Positions 1-10,960 of a stretch of DNA of 64,000 nt are shown in pieces. The stretch comes from Solanum dulcamara. Taxonomy: Eukaryota > Streptophyta > Magnoliopsida > Solanales > Solanaceae. Below the pieces are notes generated by a model. The model saw only the letters and a list, made by a program, of their open reading frames with translations. It was not told the origin of the DNA and did not search any database. The stretch lies in the NCBI RefSeq assembly GCF_947179165.1, contig NC_077239.1:17845001-17909000 (forward strand), in the 5' to 3' direction. The position numbers and the translations under genes are program-made. Within the stretch, counting starts at the first letter, position 1. Each line of letters starts with the position of its first letter.

Positions 1-53
1 TGTTATTATTGTTATTGTTATTATTGTTATTATTATTATTGTTATTATTATTA

Positions 54-114
<61 letters not shown>
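1..114. repeat. (TTA/TTG)n trinucleotide microsatellite
   Basis: Uninterrupted run of TTA units mixed with TTG in the first half and nearly pure TTA in the second. It continues to the window edge, so its full length is unknown. It is probably inside or beside the LTR that ends at 996. Confidence 0.95.
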
Positions 115-120
115 GTTGGT

Positions 121-996
121 GGTGAATGGCAAAGATAAATTAGAAACTAGTATATATGTGTAACATTTTGAACTTGAGGGTAAATGTGTTTATAGACATT
201 CATGGCCCAATCACTGGGTATTGATTACGCCTAATCATTGGACCATGATTATGATTATTATTTAGTGGGATAATGAATATGGATTGAAACATTAGAAATA
301 GGTTTGTTCACCAATTTTTTTCTTAGTGCGCCACTGGTTTTCTAATCAGTTAATTTCAGCTTTAAATATTTTCATTAATGATCACATTATAATTCAAGTT
401 TTAATACATTGAGATATGTAATTAAATATTAAGTGTACTGTATTAGATGAAGATCATTAAATTTATGTTATTTTGAGAAATTGATGCTAAAACCTAAGCT
501 TGAAATTTAAGAAATATGAGGCATAGCATAATAATTGGCATCAACATTAAGATCTTGATTATAGATTTGGGTGAACTTTCACGAGGCTTTCTACGGACCG
601 TAAATGGTGACTTTATTTCATGAGTCTTTCCATGGTTTGTAAAAGGATCTTGATTATAGATTTGGGTGAACTTTCATGAGTCTTTCTACAGACCATAAAT
701 GGTTCTATGGGCTGTAGAATGGTTCGTGAAAGTCAGACTTAAATAACAACTTTCATGACTTTATTTCACAAGTCTTTCCATGGTTTGTAAAAGTACCTAT
801 GACCCATAGTCTGGTATGTGAAACTCAGTCCTAAAATTTCAAGTCTTAGAAGTTTTAACTCCATGATCCCGTTTACTGTCCATGGTTACTTCTACTGGCC
901 ATAGATGACGTCCGTAAAAATCAAATTTGTGCAGTAACTTAAATCATTTTTAGGCTTTACTAGTTTGATTTGAGTTACAATTTTTGGGGTGTAACA
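121..996 (-). mobile_element. LTR (3' LTR side) of a minus-strand Ty3/gypsy element; distal edge not resolved
   Basis: Read on the minus strand, the sequence starts at 996 with TGTTACACCCC, a typical start for a plant gypsy LTR, directly downstream of the chromodomain end of the pol remnant at 1039. The segment carries repeated motifs built around ACGGACCGTAAA and CCATGGTTTGTAAAAG, as expected of a U3 region. I could not find the other LTR end or a second copy in the window, so the left limit is arbitrary and positions 115-550 are only tentatively LTR. I see no gene here. Confidence 0.55.
551..703. repeat. Two-copy tandem repeat (95-bp period) inside the LTR
   Basis: The stretch starting GATCTTGATTATAGATTTGG at 551 recurs at 646 and stays aligned through the CTTTCTAC.GACC.TAAATGGT part of each unit. 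The second copy differs by a few substitutions. This is a direct duplication in the U3 part of the LTR. Confidence 0.85.
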
Positions 997-1038
997 ATAT
1001 ATTCTCCTTGGGATATTCATCCTCGAATGATGACCAAG

Positions 1039-1452
1039 CTAAGAAATTACATAAGACACGAATACAATTAAGAAGCTGAAACATTCAAACACACGAATAG
1101 ATATTGAAACTGAAACATGGAAAGGATCATTACCTTTAATAGCTACACTAGGAGAAATGAATAAATGAGGATATCTAGATTTCATATCCTCTTCGTCTTC
1201 CCATGTAGCTTCTTTAACAAACTGATTACTCCATAAAAACTTGACTAATACAACCTCTTTGGTCCTCAACTGGCGAATATGACCAAGAATTTGAATCGAA
1301 ACCCCTTTATCGGACAAGCTATCTTTTTTGTCTTCCCATGTAGCCTCTTTAACAAACTGATTCCTCCATAAAACCTTGAATGGTACAACCTCTTTGGTTC
1401 TTAACTTGTGAACCTGATCATAAATCTGAACTGAAATCTCTTCATCGGACAA
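1039..1452 (-). pseudogene. C-terminal chromodomain-like end of gypsy pol, with the module duplicated in tandem
   Basis: This 137-codon open stretch holds two successive copies of a module of about 45 residues. Each contains LRTKEVV, then [14 protein letters not shown]. The second copy continues into MKSRYPHLF, the usual end of this polyprotein, so the first copy is the extra one. In related elements here (44200-44370) the module occurs once. The module is a chromodomain-like segment thought to help integrase target chromatin. The two copies differ at a substantial minority of residues, so the duplication is not recent. The last part of the frame is no longer retroelement-like, and the Met at 1452 is not a real start. 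Confidence 0.8.
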
Positions 1453-1489
1453 GCTATCTCTTATAATAATACTTTATGTGGGCACAATG

Positions 1490-2880
1490 AGTGAAAGACT
1501 TTCCAAACACTTCTTAAGTATGGAGATGTAAAATATTGGATGGACCAATGCTAACTCTGGTTGTATATTTAACTCATAGGCTACATTACCAATCCTTTAT
1601 GAACTCTAGTAGGGACTTATATAACAGGGATTGAGCTTCCATATTTTCCAAAATTTCATGAAACCCTTCATGGGTGGAGCCTCAAATAAACACAATCATT
1701 CACTTTGAACTCTAAGTCTCTTCGCCAAAACAACAGTGTAGGACTTTTAATGACTCTACATGATTTTCAACCTCTCTTGGATAATTTTAACCTTCTCCAT
1801 AGCCTGGTGAACCAAGTTTGACCCTATCAACTCAGCTTCATAAACTTCAAACCAACCAATCAAAAATATACTCCTTCCTCATAAAGAGCCTCATAAGGAG
1901 GCATCATAATACTCGAGTGGTAACTATTATTGTACGCAAACTCTAAGAGAGAAAAATGGTAATCCTAATTTTATTTGAAGTCGATAACACAAGACCTTAA
2001 CATATCCTCTAGAGTCTGAAACGTACGATCTTCTTGACCATCTATTTGAGGATGAAAAAGATACTGAGGTTCACTTTAGAACCTAAACCTTTCTAAAATG
2101 ACTTCTAAAACTGGGCATTGAAATTAGCACCCCTATGTGAACATGGAACTCCATGAAGTCTCACTATCTTGCGGATGGACAATTTGTAGTAGTCCACTAT
2201 TGTATCAGTAGTCTTCTAGAAAAAATGGGCTAACTTAGTCATTTGATCTATAATCACCCAAATCAAATCATATTATTGACGAGATTGCGGTAAACCAATA
2301 ATGAAGTCCATATTGATCATCTCCTACTTGCACTCCTAAAGAGCTAGGTTCTTAGCCACACCACATGGCCTCTAGTGCTCAACTTAACTTGCTAACAATT
2401 CAGACACTTAGAAACAAAGTCTTCTATATCTCTCTTCATATTATTCTACCAGCAGACTCATCTCAATTCATGGTACATCTTGGTGGAGCTTGGATGAATC
2501 AATTATCTATAATTATAGGCCTCTTCCATGACCCTCTTTTGGAGACCGTCCATATTCGAAACACATAACCTGCCTTGGTACCTCAATAGACCATCTCTCC
2601 CGTGCTAGAAAGCCATCACCTTCTACTTATGAACATCTTCCTTTGACTAAAGTAGGATGGGTTCCTTGTCTTTCTTTTCCTTCTGTTCCACCACCAAAGA
2701 TGATTTAGCCTCATTCTACATAGGAACACCACCTTTAATGAAGTCTACAAGGTTAAATCCTAAATGTGCAAGTCTATGGACTTCTTTTACCAACTTCTTT
2801 TTTCCATCCTTAACATGAGATGTACTCTCATGGATAATCCGCTAAGAGAATCAAAAACTACATTAGCCTTGCATAGGTGG
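1490..2880 (-). pseudogene. Gypsy integrase remnant
   Basis: Minus-strand translation in mixed frames recovers integrase blocks in order: a segment around 2300-2150 with KLAHFF-like text followed by a VRLHGVP match, then a D.QEDRTFQTLEDMLRSCVIDF-like block at about 2050-1980, then the AYNNSYHS and PPYEALY blocks at about 1940-1860. Integrase inserts the reverse-transcribed DNA into the host genome. Several frameshifts and stops separate the blocks, so no protein is possible. The position where the third catalytic acidic residue is normally Glu reads Asp in this copy. Confidence 0.7.
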
Positions 2881-2917
2881 TAGAGAATACTCATATTATA
2901 GTTTTAGGCAATTCAAT

Positions 2918-3300
2918 CTATCTCCTCTGCTTAAGGTTTATCATCTTCTGATTGATGACATACTGAAGACTCTTGTGATCACTGAACATATGCACATATA
3001 GGCCGTAGAGGTAATGACACCATATATTCAAATAAAATACCATTGCTGCCAACGCAAGATCATGAGTTGGATAATTACCCTCGTGGATTTTAAGTTTTCT
3101 AGAGGCATAAGCTATAACCTTATCCTTCGGCATCAATACACAAAAAAGCCCTAATCTTGACACATATCAATATATAGCAAAACCTTATCTACACTTTGGT
3201 AGGGTCAACTCTAGGCTTTAGTCAAATGAGTTTTCAATTCTTGAAACCTTTTTTTGCAAGCTTCAGACCATTGAAACTAAGTCTTCTTTTGGGTCAACTT
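2918..3300 (-). pseudogene. Gypsy RNase H domain remnant
   Basis: The 81-codon stretch at 3163-2918 contains [20 protein letters not shown], then DLALAAMVF, then HYLYGLYVH and [10 protein letters not shown], the typical late RNase H blocks of plant gypsy pol. RNase H degrades the RNA strand after minus-strand synthesis. The upstream part of the domain (3164-3300) reads in other frames with stops. Downstream it runs into the integrase remnant. Confidence 0.8.
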
Positions 3301-4200
3301 AGTCAATGGAGATTAAATGGATGAAAGCCCTTCTACAAACCTTCTGTAGTAACAAGACAATCCTAAGAAACTCCATATGTCATTTGGAGTTATGGGCTTC
3401 TGTCAATTCTTTATTGCCTCTATTTTCTGCAAATCAACTAGGATACCTTCTTCGGATACAATGTAGCCTAGGAACTCCACACATTCTACCCATAATTCAC
3501 ACTATGAAAACTTGTCGAATAAGTTCCAATCTTTAAAGTCCAAAGCACTATTTAGAGGTGACTATCATGATGCTCCTCACCTCTATAGTAGATCAAGATG
3601 TCGTTGATGAACACGATAATAAACATGTCTAGATACTGCTTAATGACTTTTTTATGAGATCCGTGAATGTTGTAGGAGCATTAGTCAAATCAAAGGACAT
3701 GACAACTAAAGTGATAATGACCATAATGGGTTAAGAAGGTTGTCTTCGGGTTGTCATTTTCTCTCACTTATAACTAATTATAGCAAGATCTGAGGTCTAT
3801 CTTGTAGAAACAAGTGGCACCCTAAAGTTGTTTAAACAGGTCATCGATTCTAGGGAGAGGATACTTATTTTTATAGTGACCTAGTTAAACTGGTGATAGT
3901 CAATACCTATTCTAAGGGAATCATCTTTCTTTTGTACGAAAAGGGTAGAGTGTCCCATGGTGAGACACTTATTATGATGAAACCCTTATTAAAGAGATCT
4001 TTCAACTGCTCTTTCAATTTTTTTCACTCAGCTAGGGATATTCTATAAGGAAATTTAGAGATGGGCTACATATCAGGAATCACATCTATCCCAAAGTCTA
4101 TACCCATATCGGGAGGAAGTTTAGGAAGATTATTGTAAAGACTTCTTTAACTCATTCATAATAAGAACTAACTGAAGGGATATTATCTCAACGTTGGAGT
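3301..4200 (-). pseudogene. Gypsy reverse transcriptase remnant
   Basis: Minus-strand frames give FVQKKDDSLRIGIDYHQFN around 3960-3900, a KIDLRS-like match near 3800, and FIVFINDILIYYRGEEHHD at about 3620-3550. The last is the active-site loop, in which the first of the two conserved catalytic Asp residues reads Asn. Stops interrupt almost every block. RT would copy element RNA into DNA in the cytoplasmic particle, and this copy clearly cannot. Confidence 0.75.
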
Positions 4201-4977
4201 CTCTAACTCAAACTATGTGATAGATGCAATTCTTGGAGACTAACTTTCTGGCCTTAAGGTATTAGATGAAATGACCCTTAGGCACCATAGGACTACTTTT
4301 CCACTTTAAGACTAGCTCATCAAGAAATTGAAGCATGACTACTCGAGTTCTATAATCTGCTGAGGGATAAAAAATGTATAGCCAGTCATTGCCTAGAATG
4401 ACATTAAAATCCACCATGTCTAACTCAATTATGTCAGTTGTGGTGTATTTATGATAGATTGAGATATTATAATTTTTATAGACTTCACTAGAATAGACTC
4501 ACAACAGGAGTACAAACACTAAAAGGCTGTAGAATGTGTTTGGAATAGAGCCCAACCTTCACAGCTATATATGGAGTCACAAAAGACAAACTAGCATATG
4601 GATTGAGTAAGCCATAAATATCAAGAGAAAAGATTTTAAGCATACCAGTGATGACTTCTAGCGAATTCTCCTAGTCCTGGCGACTAGACATAACATATAG
4701 ATGGTTTGAACCTCCACCTTTTCTTAAAGTATCACCCCCTTTGGATAACCCAGCTAGATAGAGCCGCTAATGAAGAGTGTGCCTTATTGACCCCATTACC
4801 TTATTTCCATAATAAATAGTCTCTCAAATATGATACATATGCCCACACTTATAGTAACCACTAGTATCATCATGGCACTCTCCTAGATAGGGCCTACCAC
4901 ACTTGAAACTTATGATCATTTTTGTTTCCTAATGCAGGTGCACTTTCTGGTGATGATGCATGTCCACATGAATGTTT
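4201..4977 (-). pseudogene. Gypsy protease and zinc-knuckle remnants
   Basis: Minus-strand frames read IELDMVDFNVILGNDWLY near 4430-4370, the C-terminal block that follows the aspartic protease in this family. Near 4890-4780 they give KCGRP.LGEC and a degenerate knuckle YYKCGH, in which the first Cys has become Tyr. These parts sit between RT and gag as expected. Stops and frameshifts are frequent. Confidence 0.65.
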
Positions 4978-5237
4978 CTAGAAGAATGGTCTATAACCAT
5001 TATCACTCCTATGTTGACTAGGTTCATGACCCGCAGACTTCGCCCGCTTATTTTGATGCTCTACCATATCTGTCTTTTTGTCTTCCTCAACTTGTTGGGC
5101 ATATACCATGAGACAAGAGATATCCATGTAAAAAATAAATAGTGTAACCTTACACTTCTTCTTCACATGCTTGCCCAACCCAGAGACAAACTTCCTCATC
5201 CTTGACCTTATATATGAAACCATCCCAAGATCACAAA
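4978..5237 (-). pseudogene. Gypsy gag fragment, truncated at its N-terminal side
   Basis: The 81-codon stretch contains RSRMRKFVSGLGKHVKKKCK, then MDISCLMVYAQQVEEDKK and KRAKSAGHE. The same blocks occur in the gag of the plus-strand element at 40470-40660, where about 200 residues precede them. Those residues are absent here, because the similarity stops at about 5238 against the copia LTR. The Met used as a start is therefore artificial. Confidence 0.8.
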
Positions 5238-5843
5238 TTTAGATTACAAACCCTTTTAATGTAGAAATTTCACTTACAATCCCTTCACACTCACTACAAC
5301 AACTCTATTATAATCAGATTTAGAGAAATAACTCTATTGTCTACAAAATCAACAAACCCTAGCTGACTTAAATTTCAAGATGTCTTCACAACTAACTCTA
5401 GCTATTTAGACACAGATTCAACAATTAAGAGCTGATCTAAATCCTTTATAGAAAAGGAATAAATCTTAAAAAGATTGAGACCAAGAAAAGACTCTAAAAT
5501 GAAATAAAGGACTAATAACTCTATCTGGTCCTCCTATTCTTCGAGACTCAATTTATAGAGAGTAAAAGAATGAAAGTATTTCTTCACTCATATGCAAAAG
5601 CCACGGAGAATGGTTGGAGAAAATGTATATGTAAAAATAGACATTGTACAGGAAGCATTCTATTGGGAAGATAATTGTCCTTCTATAAAAGGACTTGTTC
5701 ATGCATACACCAGAACTACAAACTTGGCAAGGTATATTTTGTACGACTGTCAGTTGTCACTTTCAGGGCTTCTGAGTTCTCACAAGGGATCAGTCCCTCA
5801 CCTGTTCCCTTGGTTTGTTAAATCATCAAAACATACATTATTA
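5238..5843 (-). mobile_element. Truncated 3' LTR of the copia element
   Basis: This segment aligns with 16320-16926 from TTTAGATTACAAAC onward, including the shared CTTTATCTGGTCCTCC and CTCACAAGGGATCA blocks. The inner end at 5843 corresponds to the LTR TG terminus, although here it reads TA. Just inside it on the minus strand is a purine-rich stretch AAAAATGGGGAAAT that can serve as the polypurine tract. About 190 bp corresponding to 16131-16319 is missing at the low-coordinate end. Confidence 0.8.
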
Positions 5844-6049
5844 ATTTCCCCATTTTTGATTATGACAAACCTCTATGCAATATTCTCCTTTTTAGCAGTC
5901 AAAACATACCTTATTAATTTCCCCATTATTAATTTCCCCATAATATATCCTCCTTTTCACATCATAAAAAAACCGCAACAAAGTAAGAGCAAAGCATGCA
6001 TATCTCTGAAAAGTCATGGCCACTTTGGGAAATACAAGCACAGATCAAC

Positions 6050-6934
6050 AAGCGGATGAATCGAAAAAGTTCAAGGAAAAAAATTAGAATCATTCATTCC
6101 AACAAGTTTAAAGAGACAATACTCACAACATGACATAACAACTACAAATTTGAACTATTGTGACATAACAAGGACATAACAAAGGAATTTCAAGGAATGA
6201 CACTAGGACGATGGGCATTTCAGACTGAGAGATTTTAGGATAAGGGACAAATAATCAGCAGAGCTCTTATGATGTTGAAGCAACTTATCCTTAAGACCGA
6301 TGATTTTGCAACAAGACCAATATTTTCTTCCTTAAGAGCCTTAAGTTCAGAAGAACCTTGTCCCTCTGATTATTCCTTAGCCAATTGTACCTTGAATCTA
6401 GCAATTTTAGCATCTTTAGCACTAAATAGGGCTGTCATTTTCTACAATTCACGCTTTAATTGTATTTGTTCAATCAGGAGTTTAGACATCTTGCTAACCT
6501 AACCTGTGTTTCTTTCCATATACTCACACTCCACTAGAGTGTTTATAGAAAATGATTGTCTTATAGTTCCTCTCACATCTGCACCTAGAGGAACATTCAA
6601 GTTATTGAACACTCGAGTGAGAAAGTATCCATACCCCATGCCATGTTTTCCATCCTTAACAGTAATTGTCATGTGCATGTGTTCCAAAATGAGGGCTGGA
6701 AAATTGATTGCATCATAATTTCTTAGGGCTTCCATGACAAATAAATCAGCACCAGATGTCGTTGTTCCCTTCTCAAACTTATGGAGCATAACCCTATTCA
6801 CCAATTCAAAATATAAATAATATCCCCCTTTGAGAAACTTCTTTGGAATTCCTATTGTATTTAATTTCCAGAGTTTCCCACATTACTGAACAAACCCTTT
6901 TGAGTAGCCCATTCCAATCACAGACTTGATCCTC
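6050..6934 (-). pseudogene. C-terminal half of the extra (env-like) copia ORF; putative plant transposon protein family
   Basis: The open stretch at 6804-6499 contains FEKGTTTSGADLFVMEAL, then HMHMTITVKDGKHGMGYGYF and FNNLNVPLGADVRGTIRQSF. I recognise these blocks from a protein family often annotated as putative plant transposon protein. After a stop at 6499, in-frame text at 6490-6280 is rich in Lys, Glu and Leu heptads and looks like a coiled coil. The ORF sits between RNase H and the 3' LTR, the position of the env-like gene in Sireviruses. Its function is not established. Its N-terminal half lies beyond the nested LTR at 9164-10577. Several stops make it non-functional. Confidence 0.6.
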
Positions 6935-9163
6935 TGTCATGACCTAAACTAGGGCCAAGCTGCGACATAATGATTGGGATGCGAGGGACCCTGACTAAGC
7001 CATCTTAACATACATAGCATACATAAGGTAAAGAACTATAGTAAAATAAGCAGAAGTATCAACTCAAGGGAATAGGTCTAAAGGATAGAAAACTCAATAG
7101 ATGTCCAACGGACTACCCATGGCGTCTAAACATGACTCTAGGTTAATCTTTGATGGGGGCCTAGGACAAGCTCCTAGATCACCCAAAATAATAGAAGAAG
7201 TCAAGAAGTAGCAATATAAAAGGAAAATCATTGCCCTCGATAAGATGAGGACTCACAAGCTCTTTGATATCTAGACAATTCTAGCCACAAATAAGATGAT
7301 CGTGAGTATAGTCCATTCCTACATTATGAGGCAATGTAGGCAAAATATGCGTTAGTAGGTAGAAGGTACTAAGTATGTGAAATATATATGAACAAGTAAA
7401 GGAACATGAATAATATGCCATAAGATGCATGACCAATCATAATGAACATGAGTAAGGCTTGGAACATTTGAAAAGATATGAAAACTCTTGATCAATGCAT
7501 ATTATAAAAATCCATCATAAAACTCATATCTTAACTTCAACTTATGTAGGAAAAAACCTTTAACCGACATCATAGACCATGCGAGCTATAACATGGAATC
7601 CAATAAAACCCTTATCGAGAAGGGGAAGGCTACCTTGCCAGGGTATAATCCATCATGGTACTCAACTGTGCTATATTTGGATCCACTAGCTAGGCCATGA
7701 AGGCAATCCTAAGTGGGTAATGTAGTTTGGGACTTTAGGTTACTACTAGAATTTTCTTGGGTAACTAATTCTGTTACTGGATCGAACTCCACCTAGAAGC
7801 CCTCTCGATGCTTAGTTAATATCCCAATGGAAACTCATAAAAACATGATCATAAGATAATAGGGAAAGCTAGTAACTACCTATCAAGCTATCTTTATAAA
7901 ACATATTTGGAATAGCTCATTAACTTTATTGATTCATAAGAATACATAACTTTTGTGATAATTGTACTTATATCTATCTTTAACATGAGTGTGTGAGAAT
8001 TGGACTTATAATACTATAATAACTTTATTTGATCAAAACTTGATCATCACTTCATCATTAAAACCATAATCTCAACTTTAAATCATGAAAGCTTTCTTTG
8101 AAAATCATTGAACTCATAATCAACTCATGAAAATCATCTTTGAACCTTAAAATCATAATTGAGATAGATTAATGCATATACATTTATAATTCAACTTAAA
8201 ATCATGCCATTCATGTAAATACATGCTTAGAATAATTATTGATAACAATTCAAAAAGAAATTGAAACAGCCCAATATAATTCATCAAAACTAGGATTCAT
8301 AATCAATTAAAAGGAAAATTGAGGAAAATATTGGGACTCCATGGGGAAAAGCACCCATGGATCAATCCCCACATACCTTTATTTAATTCACTAAGAATTG
8401 AAGAAGAAACCTTGAAGAAATCTGAAACCCTAGCTTAAAACTTGGAGAAGAATCCTTGAGTGAATTGAGTTTTTTGCCTTAGAGATTTTTAGAAGAATGA
8501 TTTAGAATGAGGGAAATTTCAAAGGATTGGGTATATATAGGCTTGAACTTGGACATAATTATGGTTAGGCTCATTGAATTCAACTTAGGAAAAGACACAA
8601 TTTCCTTTCATTAAAAACTTTGGATTTGAATCTACGACTGGGGTTTATGAGTCATTCTCAAATCTACGACTCGTAGACTTAAGTCTTTATGTAGGCTTCT
8701 GAAAAGATCCTAATTTTAGGGTCTCTGATTCTACCCTACGATTCGTGTTTATGACTTGTCAACTGGACTATAAGTCATAAACATGACCCGTTCTGCAGGG
8801 TATAAAAACTTGAAATTTTAAGGGTCTCTGAATCTTTCTTCTGAGTCGTGTCTATGAGTCGTAAACTTCATTAAGACTCATCAAAGTCATTAGTCTTGGG
8901 TCAAAAAATCTTAAAATATATAGGTGTTTGAAGTTTATGTACGAGTCATTCCTACAACTCGTCAACAGGATGATGACTCATCGTGTAGAGTCGTAAGACC
9001 TCACCTGAGAGAGTTCTAGACAAGTCCAAGGACTCCCTCTACGACTCATTTCTACGAGTTATAGAACTCTCTATGAATCATAAAGAAGACTGTAAACTTT
9101 GATCCAGTCAACATTTTGGAAATTTCTCCTTGGTTCTAACTCTTCGACTTCTGGGGTATTACA
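6935..9163 (-). mobile_element. Solo LTR (2.2 kb, gypsy type) nested in the copia extra ORF
   Basis: On the minus strand it starts TGTAATACCCCAG at 9163 and ends GGTCATGACA at 6935, a TG...CA pair. The 5-bp flanks are TCCTC (6930-6934) and TCCCC (9164-9168), a target duplication with one mismatch. The copia extra ORF resumes on each side, which confirms insertion. There is no pol or gag inside. A TATATATA box on the minus strand near 8532-8539 is followed by a CT/A-rich leader. The U3 part (8630-9070) carries many ACGACTCGT-like motifs. Confidence 0.8.
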
Positions 9164-10577
9164 TCCCCTCAGTTGGAAATTTTAAAATGTCACAAAGAAT
9201 ATACTCATTCAAGAAAATTTCCACATTGAGTATCTTAGAGTGAAGACTCTCATCATCCTTAAAAACAACATTATAATAAAATTCTCGAACCTACACTTTA
9301 TGTAGCACTAGAATGTGGTCAACAAACAGGTATGTCCACCCTTAAAGTTCCACAGCATTGACCAAGTAACTTATCCCAGGCTTGGCTATGATATCAAGAT
9401 CAAACACTCTGTTGTTTAACACTTTTTGAGTCTATAAAATGTTGACTCTTTCTTCTTGTGTCAATTCCTTCTCTGTCTTAATCTTTTTATTATGCAAACC
9501 TGGTCCCTTATCTAGCTCAAGCTCAGATGCTATAAACAATTCATCTATATCTGCGGATGGTTTTGTCTTTCGCTTGGATGGTTCATTTGTTTCTTCTTCC
9601 ACTCTATTTTCTCATCCCTTCTTGCTAACAGACTCCCTTGCAGATACCTTTCTTTGTTTTGGTTTTTTGACTCACTTTCCCTTTAATGGAGCCATTTTTT
9701 TCATTATACAGTCTCTACATATTTTTCAAACTCAGTTTCACTTACATTTCTCCTTCACTTTCATTTCTTCCTTTCGAAACCTCTATGATGTCTCCTTCAT
9801 CAGGGATCACACTCTCATCAACTCTTTTAGTCTTATTCTCCTTCTCTTTATTGTTCTTGCTTTGTTTTCCTTCATTGTATCACTCATGAGTTTCTTAGTA
9901 GAGCTCCTAGTATTGGGGTGGGGTTTGGACCTCGATCTTGGAGTCTCCACCAATTTCCCTCTTTTCTTACTAGACACAGGGACCATTTTCCTTTCAAGCT
10001 CCTAAGACAAGGAAAGATTGTACTTATCATCCTCATCATTAATAGCACTAAGAGGATATGAAGCAATTCCAGGAATTTTGTCCAAAATAGAAAGTAGTTC
10101 TTCAGAGAGAGGAGTCGGGTTACCTATGTCTTCTTCTGAGAAAGTAGGGACAACTTTGTCCTTCATTGTAGCAAGGATCTCTACAGTAAGATTTTTGACC
10201 ACTAACTCTCACTCATGAAGAGAATATTTGACTCAGTTCTTCTACTTTCAGGAGGATCATCTTCAAAATGTTGTTCTGTGAAGGTGAAGGAAATCAAACC
10301 TGGTTGGGATAGAGTTAGCTCAGGATTGAATGGGGTTTTAGACTGAACAGAGTCACTAGGAGACATGTTTTATGGCTCGTTCAAATACAAAGTATGAGAG
10401 CCTATTAGAGATAATGGATTACTAAATAGATGAGAAGCGTTAGTGATAGGATTTTTAGTTACTTTACCCATAGGAGGGGTTGAAGCAGGAGTTGAAGAAG
10501 ATGGAATGTTAGAACTGACTCAAAATGCCTTTGAGAGCCTTCAACATATCTAGTTTTTGGGAACTAGGGTTAGACAT
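9164..10577 (-). pseudogene. N-terminal half of the extra (env-like) copia ORF
   Basis: The minus-strand reading begins at an ATG at 10577-10575 and passes through a Ser/Thr/Pro-rich acidic segment. It contains LSILDKIPGIASYPLSAIND (10130-10060) and a strongly basic Lys/Arg tract near 9700-9560. It ends with YLVNAVEL, GWTYLF and VREFYYNVVF (9390-9270), which I recognise as the start of the conserved domain continued at 6934. Stops and frameshifts occur throughout. Apparent plus-strand frames here, such as 9439-10005, are antisense shadows of the basic Ser-rich tract. Confidence 0.6.
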
Positions 10578-10960
10578 TCTTATGATTTGAGAGAGGAATA
10601 TAAGAGATGATATTTGAGAGAGTGAATAATTTTGTCAAATGAGATAGGATTTTGAATTTGAAAATGAAGAACTTGTGAAGGTAAAAGGAAAGGAAGAGGT
10701 GTATCCGGTCCCTTCAAAAGAATCACGATATTTGGATTTTAAATGATGAGACAAAGGTCAGAAAATAGATGAGTGACACATGGAAATCATGACGGTTCAC
10801 ATAAATAGTTTATCATGCAATATAAAGAATAAAAACCTTTGAGGTAGGACCATCTCCCTCTCTACAATTTAGGAATGATTTACCCTACTCCTCCAGTTCT
10901 TCTTTTATTCAAGCTCATTCCTTATGAGTGTATACTGGCACAGGTATGAGACTGACTTTT
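10578..10960 (-). other. Spacer between copia pol and the extra ORF
   Basis: A/G-rich and T-rich stretches with no reading frame I can assign. In element orientation it lies between RNase H and the extra ORF. It could hold the leader or splice acceptor for that ORF, but nothing in the sequence proves it. Confidence 0.4.

Larger units (their letters stand above)
1039..5237 (-). mobile_element. Degenerate Ty3/gypsy chromovirus internal region, minus strand, 5' truncated
   Basis: Reading down the minus strand, gag (5223-4978), zinc knuckle, protease, RT, RNase H, integrase and chromodomain appear in the canonical gypsy order before the LTR at 996. Every domain is broken by stops and frameshifts, so this is an old non-functional copy. 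The gag N-terminal part, the PBS and the 5' LTR are missing. At about 5238 the sequence switches without a spacer into a copia LTR. The family resembles the plus-strand element at 37139-46987 by its gag and chromodomain sequences. Confidence 0.85.

Noticed and set aside
5238..5843. Considered as an independent solo LTR
   Set aside because: It has the correct strand, order and purine tract to be the 3' LTR of the copia element at 5844-16926, and no target duplication of its own.
5592..6059. 155-codon plus-strand frame spanning the copia 3' LTR edge
   Set aside because: It crosses the LTR boundary and polypurine tract of a minus-strand element and has no recognisable domain.
9439..10005. 188-codon plus-strand frame rich in Ser, Leu and Phe
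   Set aside because: It is antisense to the basic, Ser-rich part of the copia extra ORF. Minus-strand text matches a known family and the plus-strand text does not.
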